From Streptomyces sp. Tue6028 (GTDB taxonomy: Bacteria; Actinomycetota; Actinomycetes; Streptomycetales; Streptomycetaceae), in contig NZ_MLCE01000023.1 of the NCBI RefSeq assembly GCF_002300165.1, positions 124,001 to 188,000 on the forward strand: DNA of 64,000 nucleotides. Reading direction: 5' to 3'. This document shows positions 25,246 to 33,447 of this stretch, piece after piece. The notes under the pieces are model-generated. The model was not told where the DNA came from, did no database searches, and saw nothing but the letters and a program-made list of their open reading frames with translations. A program made the position numbers and the translations under genes. Within the stretch, counting starts at the first letter, position 1. Every line of letters starts with the position of its first letter.

Positions 25246-25560
25246 GTGGTCGCTCCCGTCGCCCCGGAGCGGATGTTGGGGAACCGGCCGGGTCCCGCCT
25301 CCGCTCTCTGGTCGCTAGGCGTGGTGCAGTACGCGCCGAGTGAGGACGCCTGGCCGTTCCGCCGCAGCAACACTCCGGTGACCCTGCAGTCCGTCCTCGA
25401 CTCGATGCCTGCCGCGCCGACTTCGGCCGAGGGGCGCTGGCCGAGGCCATCAACGGCTTCTGCGGAATGACCTGCCCGCCGTCCGAGCGCCGGGCAGGTA
25501 CGGGTGTTGCTGGAGACGGCCGCGCATCTGCCTGCTCCGGCCGCGGCTCAGGCGGCCTGA
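25246..25560 (+). pseudogene. Decayed C-lobe fragment of a receptor kinase
   Basis: Translation shows VAPERMLGNRPGPAS, LWSLGVVQYA and FRRSNTPVTLQSVLDS, matching kinase 5 (APERVLGQRPGPAS, LWSLGVVLYT, FRRSNTPATLQSVLNS). The match then continues in other frames: LAEAINGF (kinase 5: LAEVINGL) and, after another shift, RVLLETAAHLPAPA (kinase 5: RRLLEEAARPPAPA). At least two frameshifts separate the pieces, and the N-lobe, membrane helix and ectodomain are missing. It is a remnant of a duplicated kinase gene, nearest in sequence to the kinase encoded at 28.5 kb. Confidence 0.85.
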
Positions 25561-25563
25561 GGA

Positions 25564-25977
25564 TCAGGCATAGTCCGTGCAAGAACGGACTATCGTGCTC
25601 CCTTCGATGACCGCCACCTGCGCGCCGATGTAGTCGAGGTCCTCGGTGGTGGGCGACGCGTAAGTCGTGAATGAGTTGGTCGATCCGTTTCCGTCGTATT
25701 CGGAATGCCAGGGCCATTCCGTTACCCATCCAGTGCCTTCGTCTATGGAAACGAGCCGAATGGCCACATGGTGACCATCGGCAGCGGTGTCCTTGACCCA
25801 ACCGCTGATGTCTACATGGCTGGATGTCCAGTTGGTGAACGCGAGAGTCCCCGAGGCGCCGGTCACCGAGCACGCGGCTCCGCCGCTCGCCGCACTGGCA
25901 TTGGTCACTGTGGTCGCAGCGAATATGGCCACCGCCGCGACGCTCGTGACGGAAAGGCGCTTCCATGTGTTTCCCAT
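25564..25977 (-). CDS. Small secreted protein, function unknown
   Basis: 137 residues from ATG 25977. Signal peptide with Lys/Arg start and hydrophobic core (KRLSVTSVAAVAIFAATTV) ending NASA. The mature part is ~108 residues, beta-rich in appearance, with two Cys (one near the N-terminus in GGAACSV, one near the C-terminus in RSCTDYA) that could form a disulfide. No Shine-Dalgarno sequence precedes the ATG (CTTTTCCTT), so the start or expression is uncertain. The flanking DNA is lower in GC than the surroundings, consistent with acquired DNA inside the kinase cluster. Confidence 0.6.
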   Translation of the reverse strand: MGNTWKRLSVTSVAAVAIFAATTVTNASAASGGAACSVTGASGTLAFTNWTSSHVDISGWVKDTAADGHHVAIRLVSIDEGTGWVTEWPWHSEYDGNGSTNSFTTYASPTTEDLDYIGAQVAVIEGSTIVRSCTDYA

Positions 25978-26269
25978 AAGGAAAAGGTAAGGCTTCCATG
26001 ATTCACATGACAGTTTGATTCCAGCCGCCCGCTTTGCCCTTCGTGTCGTATATCTCTTGGCGATTTGCCGCGCTTTGTATTCTTCCAAAACAGGGTGTGG
26101 CCGAAAACGATCGCCCCTGACCGCCCGGCCCGCCCTGCTCACGCACGCCGACGGACTGGCCGAACCCGCCGGCTCCAAGGAGCCGTCGCGCGCCATTGGA
26201 CTGCTGGTGTGCCGAGCCGGTTGCTCCCGGATCTTCGTAGACAAGACGTCCGGCAGGAAGCACGGGCCC
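25978..26269. other. Lower-GC stretch without a clear gene
   Basis: The part 25.98-26.11 kb is distinctly AT-richer than the rest of the window. The minus-strand frame upstream of the secreted-protein start stays open to 26244 with a basic product (EEYKARQIAKRYTTRR), but it has no supported start and no recognised family. I see no promoter, RNA or mobile-element end that I can support. Confidence 0.4.
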
Positions 26270-26496
26270 GTCGGAGCTCGGCAAGGCGCTGGATTGCCTC
26301 CGTGAGGACGGCTTTGTCGGTGGCGAAGTCCGGATGGGCCTCGCGCAGGACCTTCAGTCGATCAGGCGCGCGTTCGGCGAGCAGGTGGATGATCGCGCGG
26401 GTGCAGGCGTGGGCGGGGGACTCGCTGATCCCGTCCCCGGCCGCGAGCGTTGATGCGCTGTTCCATCGCGGTGGCCTCGTCGATCTGGTCCAGCAT
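26270..26496 (-). pseudogene. Frameshifted remnant of a small Streptomyces protein
   Basis: From ATG 26496 the minus strand reads MLDQIDEATAMEQRINA. After a shift at a GC-rich run the neighbouring frame continues LAAGDGISESPAHACTR, AIIHLLAERAPDRLKVLR and EAHPDFATDKAVLTEAIQ. The joined product is helical and protein-like, and the break is explained by loss of two bases. The family is not recognised. With the kinase fragment it marks 25.2-26.6 kb as a decayed insertion zone. Confidence 0.5.
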
Positions 26497-26612
26497 GGTC
26501 CGCGCCAAGGCCTGAGTTCCCTGCAGTGTGCCTCCGGCTGTCCTGGAGCGGCGGCATACTTGGCCGGTCGCTGCTCCGGAAGGCGTCCATCCGGTGCGGC
26601 ATGATGGGGCCC

Positions 26613-28241
26613 ATGGGGACCGAGGGGGAGAACGTCCGTGTGATCGCGGGCCGTTACCGGCTGACAGCCAGGATCGGGCGCGGCGGCATGGGTGTCGTCT
26701 GGCGTGCCACCGATCAGCTGCTCGGCCGACAGGTGGCGGTGAAGGAACTCTCCCTCGACGACTCGCTCTCGGCGGACGAGGCCCGGCAGCAACGCGACCG
26801 CACCCTGCGCGAGGCCCGCGCCGTCGCGCAGCTGCGGCACCCGCACATCATCGTCGTGCACGACGTCGTCGAGGACGACGAGCGGCCGTACATCGTGATG
26901 GAGCTCATCGACGGCGGTTCCCTCGCCGAACGGATCTCCGCGCGCGGGCCGGTGGACGCCCGCGAGGCCGCGCGCATCGGCATCGACCTCCTCGGCGCAC
27001 TGCGCCGCGCGCACGACGCGGGTGTCCTGCATCGCGACCTCAAGCCCGCCAACGTCCTGCTGGAGGCGGGCAGCGACCGTATCGTGCTCACCGACTTCGG
27101 CATCGCCCAGGTGGCGGGCGCGACGACGCTGACCGAGAGCGGCGCGTTCGTCGGTTCGCCCGAGTACACCGCTCCCGAGCGGATGTCCGGGGTCAGGACG
27201 GGACCCGAGTCCGACCTGTGGTCGCTCGGCGCGCTGCTGTGCACGATCCTGAGCGGTGAATCGCCCTTCCGCCGCGACTCGTTGGGCGGCATCCTGCACG
27301 CCGTCGTCGTCGACGAGATCCGCCCGCCCGCCCAGGCCGCGCCGCTCCTGCCCGTCGTGCGCGGCCTGCTGGAACGCGATCCCGAGCGGCGGCTCGGCGC
27401 GGCCGAGGCCGAGCGGATGCTGCGCGCCTTCCGGGACACCGGGCGTACGCCGCGGCTGTCGGTGCCGTACACGCCGACACAGCGCGACGTGCCGAGACCG
27501 AAGCCCGTGCCGTCCCCGTCGACCGGCGCCGTGACGGACGTTCCGCCGAAGCAGTCCACGCGGGGTGTCCTGGTCGCCGCGGCCCTGGTCGCCGCGATGG
27601 CCGGCGCGGGCGTGTCGGCGGCGGCACTGCTGATGAACGACGGCGGTGGCGGGGGCGGTGCGCCCGCCTCGTCGAGCACGGCCCACCCGTCCGGGACACC
27701 GAGTACGCCCAGCGCCTCGCGTACGCCGTCCGCGTCGCCCGAGCGCCCCGCCCCGACCGTGACCGTGACCCGGCGGCAGAGCCCTGCCGCCACTTCCCGC
27801 ACCGCGCCCTCGGGCTACCACGTCGCGCGGGAGCAGGACTTCTCGCTCGCCGTGCCCGACGGGTTCACCCGCGATCCGCAGGGGGAGCGGGTCTTCTACA
27901 TGTCACCGGGGCAGACCTTCCGGATCGGCATCAAGGTGGCCGACCCCGAACCGGGCGGCCCCCTCGCGGTGATGCGGGAGTCCGCCGCCAAGGGCCCCGC
28001 GAACAACCCGGGTTACCGCGACGGCGTCGTCGAGCGGACCACTCACGCCGGAGCGCCCGCCGCGCTGTGGCAGTTCACCTGGGACGGCTTCGACGAGGCG
28101 GAGGGAGCCCGGCACACCTACGACCTGTGCTGGGAGGAGGGCGGCCGGATGTACGACGTGTGGGTCTCGGCGCCGGTCGGGAAGGTGACGGAGGCGAAGG
28201 AGTACTTCGACGTGGCGGTGGACACGTTCACGGCGTCCTGA
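26613..28241 (+). CDS. Receptor Ser/Thr protein kinase 4
   Basis: Start uncertain: ATG 26613 is used, with GTG 26640 (after GAGGGGGAG) or ATG 26601 as alternatives. About 542 residues: kinase domain with GRGGMG, VAVKE, HRDLKPAN, DFG and APER; Pro-rich linker; membrane helix RGVLVAAALVAAMAGAGVSA; a Ser/Pro/Thr-rich stalk; and the shared ectodomain starting SGYHVAREQDFSLAVPDGF. All catalytic residues are present. The stop codon overlaps the first unit of a 34-bp tandem repeat, a sign of local slippage or recombination at the gene's 3' end. Confidence 0.9.
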   Translation: MGTEGENVRVIAGRYRLTARIGRGGMGVVWRATDQLLGRQVAVKELSLDDSLSADEARQQRDRTLREARAVAQLRHPHIIVVHDVVEDDERPYIVMELIDGGSLAERISARGPVDAREAARIGIDLLGALRRAHDAGVLHRDLKPANVLLEAGSDRIVLTDFGIAQVAGATTLTESGAFVGSPEYTAPERMSGVRTGPESDLWSLGALLCTILSGESPFRRDSLGGILHAVVVDEIRPPAQAAPLLPVVRGLLERDPERRLGAAEAERMLRAFRDTGRTPRLSVPYTPTQRDVPRPKPVPSPSTGAVTDVPPKQSTRGVLVAAALVAAMAGAGVSAAALLMNDGGGGGGAPASSSTAHPSGTPSTPSASRTPSASPERPAPTVTVTRRQSPAATSRTAPSGYHVAREQDFSLAVPDGFTRDPQGERVFYMSPGQTFRIGIKVADPEPGGPLAVMRESAAKGPANNPGYRDGVVERTTHAGAPAALWQFTWDGFDEAEGARHTYDLCWEEGGRMYDVWVSAPVGKVTEAKEYFDVAVDTFTAS

Positions 28242-28367
28242 ACGGGTGTGTGCGCGCCGGTTCATGGCGTCCTGAACGGGTGTCTGTGGGCCGGTTCATG
28301 GCGTCCTGAACGGGTGTCGGCGCGCCGGCTCACGGCGACCTGAACGGCCGTCTGCGCGTCCCGCGAC
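28232..28367 (+). repeat. Four tandem copies of a 34-bp repeat after kinase 4
   Basis: Units start at 28232, 28266, 28300 and 28334, each beginning GGCG(T/A)CCTGAACGG. The first three are nearly identical and the fourth is diverged. Unit 1 contains the kinase 4 stop codon. Each of the first three units holds TGAACGGG and CCGG(T/C)TCA, giving an imperfect hairpin. Confidence 0.85.
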
Positions 28368-28505
28368 GGCCGCGTACGCGGGGGCCAGGGCGCACGCCGC
28401 ACGTACTGCCGTAAACAGGAGATAAGGGATGGCGCGCGTCACGGGTCTGTGACCGGCCGCCGGTGGGGCTGGAAGCCGAACCCCCACCACGATAGAGATG
28501 GAGGC

Positions 28506-30173
28506 ATGAGCAACAACGGGGGAGTCCCTCACGGGGCCGACGAACCAACGAGTTTCGGTCTGCAACCGCCGCGCCCGGCGGCACCGGCACCACAGTCGGC
28601 CGTCCCGTACCCGGGCAATCCCTACGCCGCGCCCACCCAGGTCGTCCCCGAGCAGCAGGCCCGCGCCGCGCAGGACCCGGGGACGGGTCGGCTGATCGCC
28701 GGACGCTACCGCCTGCTCGCCAAGCTCGGGCACGGCGGCATGGGAACGGTCTGGCGGGCCAAGGACGAGACGGTGGACCGCGAGGTCGCCGTCAAGGAAC
28801 CACGCGTCCCGGACCACCTTCCCGAGCGTGAACGCTCCAACGCCTTCGAGCGGATGCGCCGCGAGGCGCGCGCCGCCGCACGGCTCGACCACCCGGCGGT
28901 CGTGAACGTCCACGACGTCGCGGTCGTGGACGGACAGCCCTGGATCGTCATGGAGCTCGTGCGGGGCCGCTCGCTGGGCGACGCCCTCCAGGAGGGCACG
29001 CTCGGCGTCCGTGAGGCCGCACGCGTCGGCCTGGAGGTCCTCGGAGCCCTGGAGGCCGCGCACGCGGCGGGCGTCCTGCACCGCGACGTCAAGCCCGACA
29101 ACGTCCTGCTGGGCCGTCACGACCGCGTCGTCCTCACCGACTTCGGCATCGCGCAGATCGAGGGCGAGACCAGTCTGACGGACACCGGCGGCTTCGTCGG
29201 CTCGCCCGAGTACATCGCTCCGGAGCGGGTGCTGGGGCAGCGCCCCGGGCCGGCGTCCGACCTGTGGTCGCTCGGCGTGGTGCTCTACACGGCCACCGAG
29301 GGCGTCTCCCCGTTCCGGCGCAGCAACACGCCCGCGACGCTCCAGTCGGTCCTCAACTCCACACCCGCGGCGCCCGCTTCGGCGAGCGGCCCGCTCGCCG
29401 AGGTCATCAACGGCCTGCTGGACAAGGACCCCTCACGCCGGCCGGGCGCCGACCGGGTGCGGCGGCTCCTGGAGGAGGCGGCGCGACCGCCGGCCCCGGC
29501 GCCCACGCAGGTCGCGCAGGTCACGCAGGTCGCGTTGCCCGACGGCAAGGGCATCCGGGTGGGCCGCAAGGCCCTGCTCGGCATCAGTGCGGCGGTCGTC
29601 GCGGCGGCCGTGGCGGCGTACCTGGTGATCGCCGACCCCTTCGCGGGGCCGCTGCCGGACGGCTGGAAGAAGGTGCACGAGAAGGACGTCGCCGCGACGC
29701 TCGCGGTGCCCAAGGACTACCAGGCGAGCAGGCCCGACCGCTCGTCGGACAAGACCCACTGGGTCACGTACACCGACTTGAGCGGCAGCGTCTGGGTCGG
29801 TCTCACGCTGGCCAGGAGGGTGGAGGACACCAGCAAGCAGATCAAGGGCTCCGCCGCCGCCGAGATGTACGCCGACAACGACAAGTTCAAGGAGAGCGGC
29901 GAGTACGCACTGAACATGCCCGAGGGGCCGCGGACGTCCACGGACGGGAGCGCCAAGTACGAGGGCAAGCCCGCCGCGGAGAACACGGTGCGCTACACGA
30001 CCACCGACAGCCAGAACCCCCGCCCCCGCGAGGTGCAGATCTTCTACTACAAGTCGTCCGCGCGCGACATGTACAAGCTCACCATCAGCTACCCGGGCAA
30101 GGGCGACTTCACGGCACGCGGCCGCGAAGTCGCAAAGGCGGCGATCGCGAACCTGGACATCGACAAGCTCTGA
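28506..30173 (+). CDS. Receptor Ser/Thr protein kinase 5
   Basis: ATG 28506 (GGAGG one base upstream, unusually close). 555 residues: a ~70-residue Pro/Ala/Gln-rich N-terminal extension, then kinase domain with GHGGMG, VAVKE, HRDVKPDN, DFG and APER; linker; membrane helix at ~357-376 (LLGISAAVVAAAVAAYLVI); ectodomain from about GPLPDGWKKVHEKDV, which is more diverged than in kinases 1, 3 and 4. Catalytic residues complete. It is the closest relative of the decayed fragment at 25.2 kb. Last of the kinase series. Confidence 0.9.
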   Translation: MSNNGGVPHGADEPTSFGLQPPRPAAPAPQSAVPYPGNPYAAPTQVVPEQQARAAQDPGTGRLIAGRYRLLAKLGHGGMGTVWRAKDETVDREVAVKEPRVPDHLPERERSNAFERMRREARAAARLDHPAVVNVHDVAVVDGQPWIVMELVRGRSLGDALQEGTLGVREAARVGLEVLGALEAAHAAGVLHRDVKPDNVLLGRHDRVVLTDFGIAQIEGETSLTDTGGFVGSPEYIAPERVLGQRPGPASDLWSLGVVLYTATEGVSPFRRSNTPATLQSVLNSTPAAPASASGPLAEVINGLLDKDPSRRPGADRVRRLLEEAARPPAPAPTQVAQVTQVALPDGKGIRVGRKALLGISAAVVAAAVAAYLVIADPFAGPLPDGWKKVHEKDVAATLAVPKDYQASRPDRSSDKTHWVTYTDLSGSVWVGLTLARRVEDTSKQIKGSAAAEMYADNDKFKESGEYALNMPEGPRTSTDGSAKYEGKPAAENTVRYTTTDSQNPRPREVQIFYYKSSARDMYKLTISYPGKGDFTARGREVAKAAIANLDIDKL

Positions 30174-30257
30174 GGGCTCCGTCGCGGGGGAGGGGTTGCG
30201 CTCAGGCCGCTTCAGCGGCCCGAGCCCGGCTCGGGTCTGACCGGCGGACCCGGCACG

Positions 30258-30320
30258 GGCAGTCCCGGCTCGGGCTAGGCCGGCAGTCCGGGCTCGGGCC
30301 GGACCGGCAGTCCCGGCTCG
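30258..30320 (+). repeat. Three 24-bp tandem repeats after kinase 5
   Basis: The core GGCAGTCCCGGCTCG (or GGCAGTCCGGGCTCG) starts at 30258, 30282 and 30306, an exact 24-bp period, in GC-rich intergenic DNA between convergent genes. Confidence 0.75.
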
Positions 30321-30372
30321 ACCCGACCGGCGGCCCCGGGCGGGCCGGATCGGCCGGAGGCCCGGGTGGGGA

Positions 30373-31200
30373 TCAGGCCAGCTTGGCGGTCTGGGCCTTG
30401 ATGATCTCGGACGGGATGTCGTAGTCGGCGGCGCCGTCCGCGGTCTCGCCCGAGAACGCGGCCAGGCTCAGCGTGTAGTACGTGGCGACCGTGCTGCCGT
30501 GGCGGACGACCTCGCCGTGCACGGTCACGTCACCACCGTCGGCACCCACGGTCACCGCGAACGCGAGGGCCTCGTCGCCGTCGCCGGAGGCCTTCTCGCT
30601 CTCCACCTTGGTGATCTTCTGGGCGTCACCCTTGTCCGCGGCCTCGAAGCCGCCCGCGCAGCCCTTCACCGCGTCGGACACCGAGGACAGGGTCTTCTCG
30701 GCGCCGTCGCCCTCGTAGGAGGAGAGCGAGACGATCGTCACCGTGCCGGTCAGGGCGTCGGTGATCGACTTCATCGCGTCGTCGAGCTCCTCGTCGGTCA
30801 TGTCCTCCAGCTTCTTGGAGGGAGACGCGCTGGGGGAGGCCGAAGGGTCCTGCGTGACCACGCGCTTGACGTCGGCGGCGGAGTCACCGGGCGCGAGCCC
30901 CGCCATGACGTAGGCGATCGGCGCGCACTTCTCGTCCTTCACCTCGAGGTCGTCCTTGGTGGTGGTGAACCCGTCGGACTTGTCCGTCGACTCGACCTTG
31001 TAGCCGTCGACGTCGCTCGTGACGATGATCCGCTGCCCCAGCTCGGCGCTGCTGAGGGCCTTCGCGGCAGTGGTCTCCTTGTCCGCGCCGGTGCTCTTGC
31101 CGCTGTCGCCGGAGCTGTCGGAGCAGCCGGTGGCCAGGGTGAGGGTGAGGGCCGAGGCGACCGCGGTGATGCCTGCGCGCGACAGCGCGAGTCTCTTCAT
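30373..31200 (-). CDS. Lipoprotein of unknown function beside the kinase cluster
   Basis: 275 residues. Signal peptide MKRLALSRAGITAVASALTL followed by lipobox LATGC, so it is lipid-anchored on the outer face of the membrane. The mature part is acidic with an Asp/Ser-rich linker (SGDSGKSTGADKE), a PSASPSASPS spacer in the middle and two beta-rich halves, each with one Cys (DEKCAPIAYV and VKGCAGGFE). No catalytic motif. It is convergent with kinase 5 and could be a ligand or accessory protein for the receptor kinases; this is inferred only from proximity. Confidence 0.75.
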   Translation of the reverse strand: MKRLALSRAGITAVASALTLTLATGCSDSSGDSGKSTGADKETTAAKALSSAELGQRIIVTSDVDGYKVESTDKSDGFTTTKDDLEVKDEKCAPIAYVMAGLAPGDSAADVKRVVTQDPSASPSASPSKKLEDMTDEELDDAMKSITDALTGTVTIVSLSSYEGDGAEKTLSSVSDAVKGCAGGFEAADKGDAQKITKVESEKASGDGDEALAFAVTVGADGGDVTVHGEVVRHGSTVATYYTLSLAAFSGETADGAADYDIPSEIIKAQTAKLA

Positions 31201-31543
31201 TTTTGTCGATCCTTCGATCTGTCCGAGGGTGAAAGGACTATGAGGGACGGGTCAAGGAATCGTCAACCGATCAAGGTCGGAAGTGTTCGCTCCTGCATCG
31301 CCCGTACGCCGAAGGGGCTTTGAGGGTCCGTCGGGCGACAAGGCCCTGGCGTGGACGGCGCGGCCCTCCGGTCACGGCGCCGGGGTCTTCCGCCGACGCC
31401 GCCCCGGTCGCCCGCCGAGGGCGGAGGATGCCTGAGGCCTCCGCCGGGGGCACCCCGGAACGCCACCACGAGCGTCCCGGTCGTCCCCGCGGTGTCCCGG
31501 CGACGTCCCCGCGATGTCATCAACCCGTGATCGTCGGGCGAAC
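31201..31543. other. Intergenic region with no gene seen
   Basis: Divergent spacer between the lipoprotein and aldehyde dehydrogenase genes. Short frames on both strands have shadow-type composition; no RNA gene or element recognised. Confidence 0.5.
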
Positions 31544-31584
31544 AACGCCCTGATCAGGGCGTTTGTTGCCAGCGATCACTGGCA
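31544..31584. promoter_or_regulatory. Two adjacent palindromes upstream of the aldehyde dehydrogenase
   Basis: AACGCCCTGATCAGGGCGTT (31544-31563) is a perfect 20-bp palindrome. It is followed at once by TGCCAG-N6-CTGGCA (31567-31584). The pair lies about 75-115 bp upstream of the ATG at 31658, as expected for an operator pair. Confidence 0.5.
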
Positions 31585-31657
31585 GCGTGTGTGCAGTCCG
31601 TGAAAGCCGATTACCGACGGGTACCCAAAGGGGCCGGGCAGGCATACCCTGCGGCTC

Positions 31658-33313
31658 ATGACGGACTCGCAGGCCACGGAGCAGGCCACGGAAACGACCA
31701 GCGGCGACGAGGCCGGTACGGGCAGGCCCGGTACCAACCCCCTCGCGCCCGCCCCCGCGGGGGCCCGCACCGCAGCCGACGTCGTGACGCCCGAGCTGGT
31801 GGCCCAGCTCACCAAGGGCGTGGCCGGCTCCGGGCGGACCGCCAACCACACCCCGTTCACCGGCGAGAAGCTGGCCGACCTGCCCGAGTCCACCCCCGAG
31901 GACGTCGCCGAGGCGTTCGCGCGGGCCCGCACGGCGCAGATCGCCTGGGGAGCCACGCCCGTCCGGCAGCGCGCCGCCGTGCTCCTGCGCTTCCACGACC
32001 TCGTCCTCGCCCGGCAGGCCGAGGTGCTGGACCTCATCCAGCTGGAGACCGGCAAGGCCCGGCTGCACGCGCACGAGGAGGTCCAGGCCGTCACGGTCGC
32101 CGCACGGCACTACGGACGCAAGGCGCCCGCGTATCTGAGGCCCAAGCGGCACACCGGCGCCGTGCCGACCCTCACCAAGGTCACCGAGCTGCGCCACCCG
32201 CGCGGTGTCGTCGGCCAGATCGCCCCCTGGAACTACCCGCTCGAACTGTCCGTCGGCGACGCCCTCCCGGCGTTCGTCGCGGGCAACGCCGTCGTGATGA
32301 AGCCCGACACCGAGACCTGCCTCACCGCTCTGTGGGCGCGCGACCTGCTCATCGAGGCGGGGCTGCCCGCCGAGGTCTTCCAGGTCGTCATCGGCGACGG
32401 GCCCGTCGTGGGTCCCGAGGTCGTCAAGCACGCCGACTACGTCTCCTTCACCGGGTCCACGCGCACCGGCCGGGAGGTCGCCCAGGGCGCCGCGGCCCGC
32501 CTCGTCGGCGTCTCCCTCGAACTCGGCGGCAAGAACGCCATGGTGGTCCTGGAGGACGCCGACATCGACAAGGCCGCCGCGGGCGCCGTCCGCGCCTGCT
32601 TCTCCTCGGCCGGCCAGCTCTGCATCTCCATCGAGCGGCTCTACGTCCACGAGTCCATCGCCGACGCGTTCGCCGACCGGTTCGCCGCCCGCACCAAGGC
32701 CATGCGCCTCGGCACCTCGCTCGCCTACGGCGCCGACATGGGCTCCCTGGTCGGCGTGCGGCAGCTGGAGACCGTGACCCGGCACGTGGAGGAGGCCGTC
32801 GCCAAGGGCGCCAAGGTCGTCGCCGGCGGAGTCGCCCGCCCCGACATCGGCCCCTACTTCTACGAGCCGACCATCCTCGACGGCGTCGAGGCACCGATGG
32901 CCGTCTGCGCCGAGGAGACCTTCGGGCCCGTCGTCTCCCTCTACCGCTTCAAGACCGAGGACGAGGTCGTCGAGCTCGCCAACGCCACGCCCTACGGCCT
33001 CAATTCGTCCGTGTGGACCAAGGACGGCCGCCGGGGCCGCGCGGTCGCGGCCCGGCTGCGCACCGGCACGGTCAACGTCAACGAGGGCTACGCGCCCGCG
33101 TACGGCAGCGTCCAGTCGCCAATGGGTGGCATGAAGGACTCCGGTCTCGGCCGCCGGCACGGCTCCGAGGGCATCCTCAAGTACACGGAGGCCCAGACGG
33201 TCGCCCAGCAGCGGCTGTTGCCGATGGCGCCGTCGCTCGGCATGGACGACGAGAAGTACGCGGCGTTCATGAGCCGGAGCCTCAAGGTCATGAAGGCGTT
33301 CCGGCTCCGCTAG
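31658..33313 (+). CDS. Succinate-semialdehyde dehydrogenase-type aldehyde dehydrogenase
   Basis: 551 residues. A ~55-residue low-complexity N-terminal extension precedes a full ALDH fold. Key sites: APWNYPLELSVGDALPAF (substrate/cofactor region), GSTRTGREV (NAD(P) binding), LELGGKNAM with general base Glu288, and SSAGQLC with nucleophile Cys322. The family oxidises aldehydes to acids with NAD(P)+; sequence style fits succinate-semialdehyde dehydrogenase as annotated at this locus in other streptomycetes, but the substrate is not proven. A GMC oxidoreductase gene follows after 134 bp and may supply an aldehyde or share a pathway. Confidence 0.88.
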   Translation: MTDSQATEQATETTSGDEAGTGRPGTNPLAPAPAGARTAADVVTPELVAQLTKGVAGSGRTANHTPFTGEKLADLPESTPEDVAEAFARARTAQIAWGATPVRQRAAVLLRFHDLVLARQAEVLDLIQLETGKARLHAHEEVQAVTVAARHYGRKAPAYLRPKRHTGAVPTLTKVTELRHPRGVVGQIAPWNYPLELSVGDALPAFVAGNAVVMKPDTETCLTALWARDLLIEAGLPAEVFQVVIGDGPVVGPEVVKHADYVSFTGSTRTGREVAQGAAARLVGVSLELGGKNAMVVLEDADIDKAAAGAVRACFSSAGQLCISIERLYVHESIADAFADRFAARTKAMRLGTSLAYGADMGSLVGVRQLETVTRHVEEAVAKGAKVVAGGVARPDIGPYFYEPTILDGVEAPMAVCAEETFGPVVSLYRFKTEDEVVELANATPYGLNSSVWTKDGRRGRAVAARLRTGTVNVNEGYAPAYGSVQSPMGGMKDSGLGRRHGSEGILKYTEAQTVAQQRLLPMAPSLGMDDEKYAAFMSRSLKVMKAFRLR

Positions 33314-33447
33314 GCGCCGCGGCCCCCGGGGCGGGCCTGTCCGCCCGCCCCTTCCCCGACCCGTCCCGATCGTCCCCCTGTCCGTCCCACCCTTTCGCAC
33401 CGCTCCTCACAGCGGTTCTCGACGAGGAGAAACGAGGAGAGCAGCAC

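Noticed and set aside
28232..28367. CRISPR array
   Set aside because: The 34-bp units are directly abutting with no spacers, so this is a simple tandem repeat.
31591..33447. Plus-strand frame reading through the aldehyde dehydrogenase into the GMC gene
   Set aside because: The upstream 619 codons are an out-of-frame, Arg/Pro-rich shadow of the dehydrogenase; the GMC gene starts at 33448.
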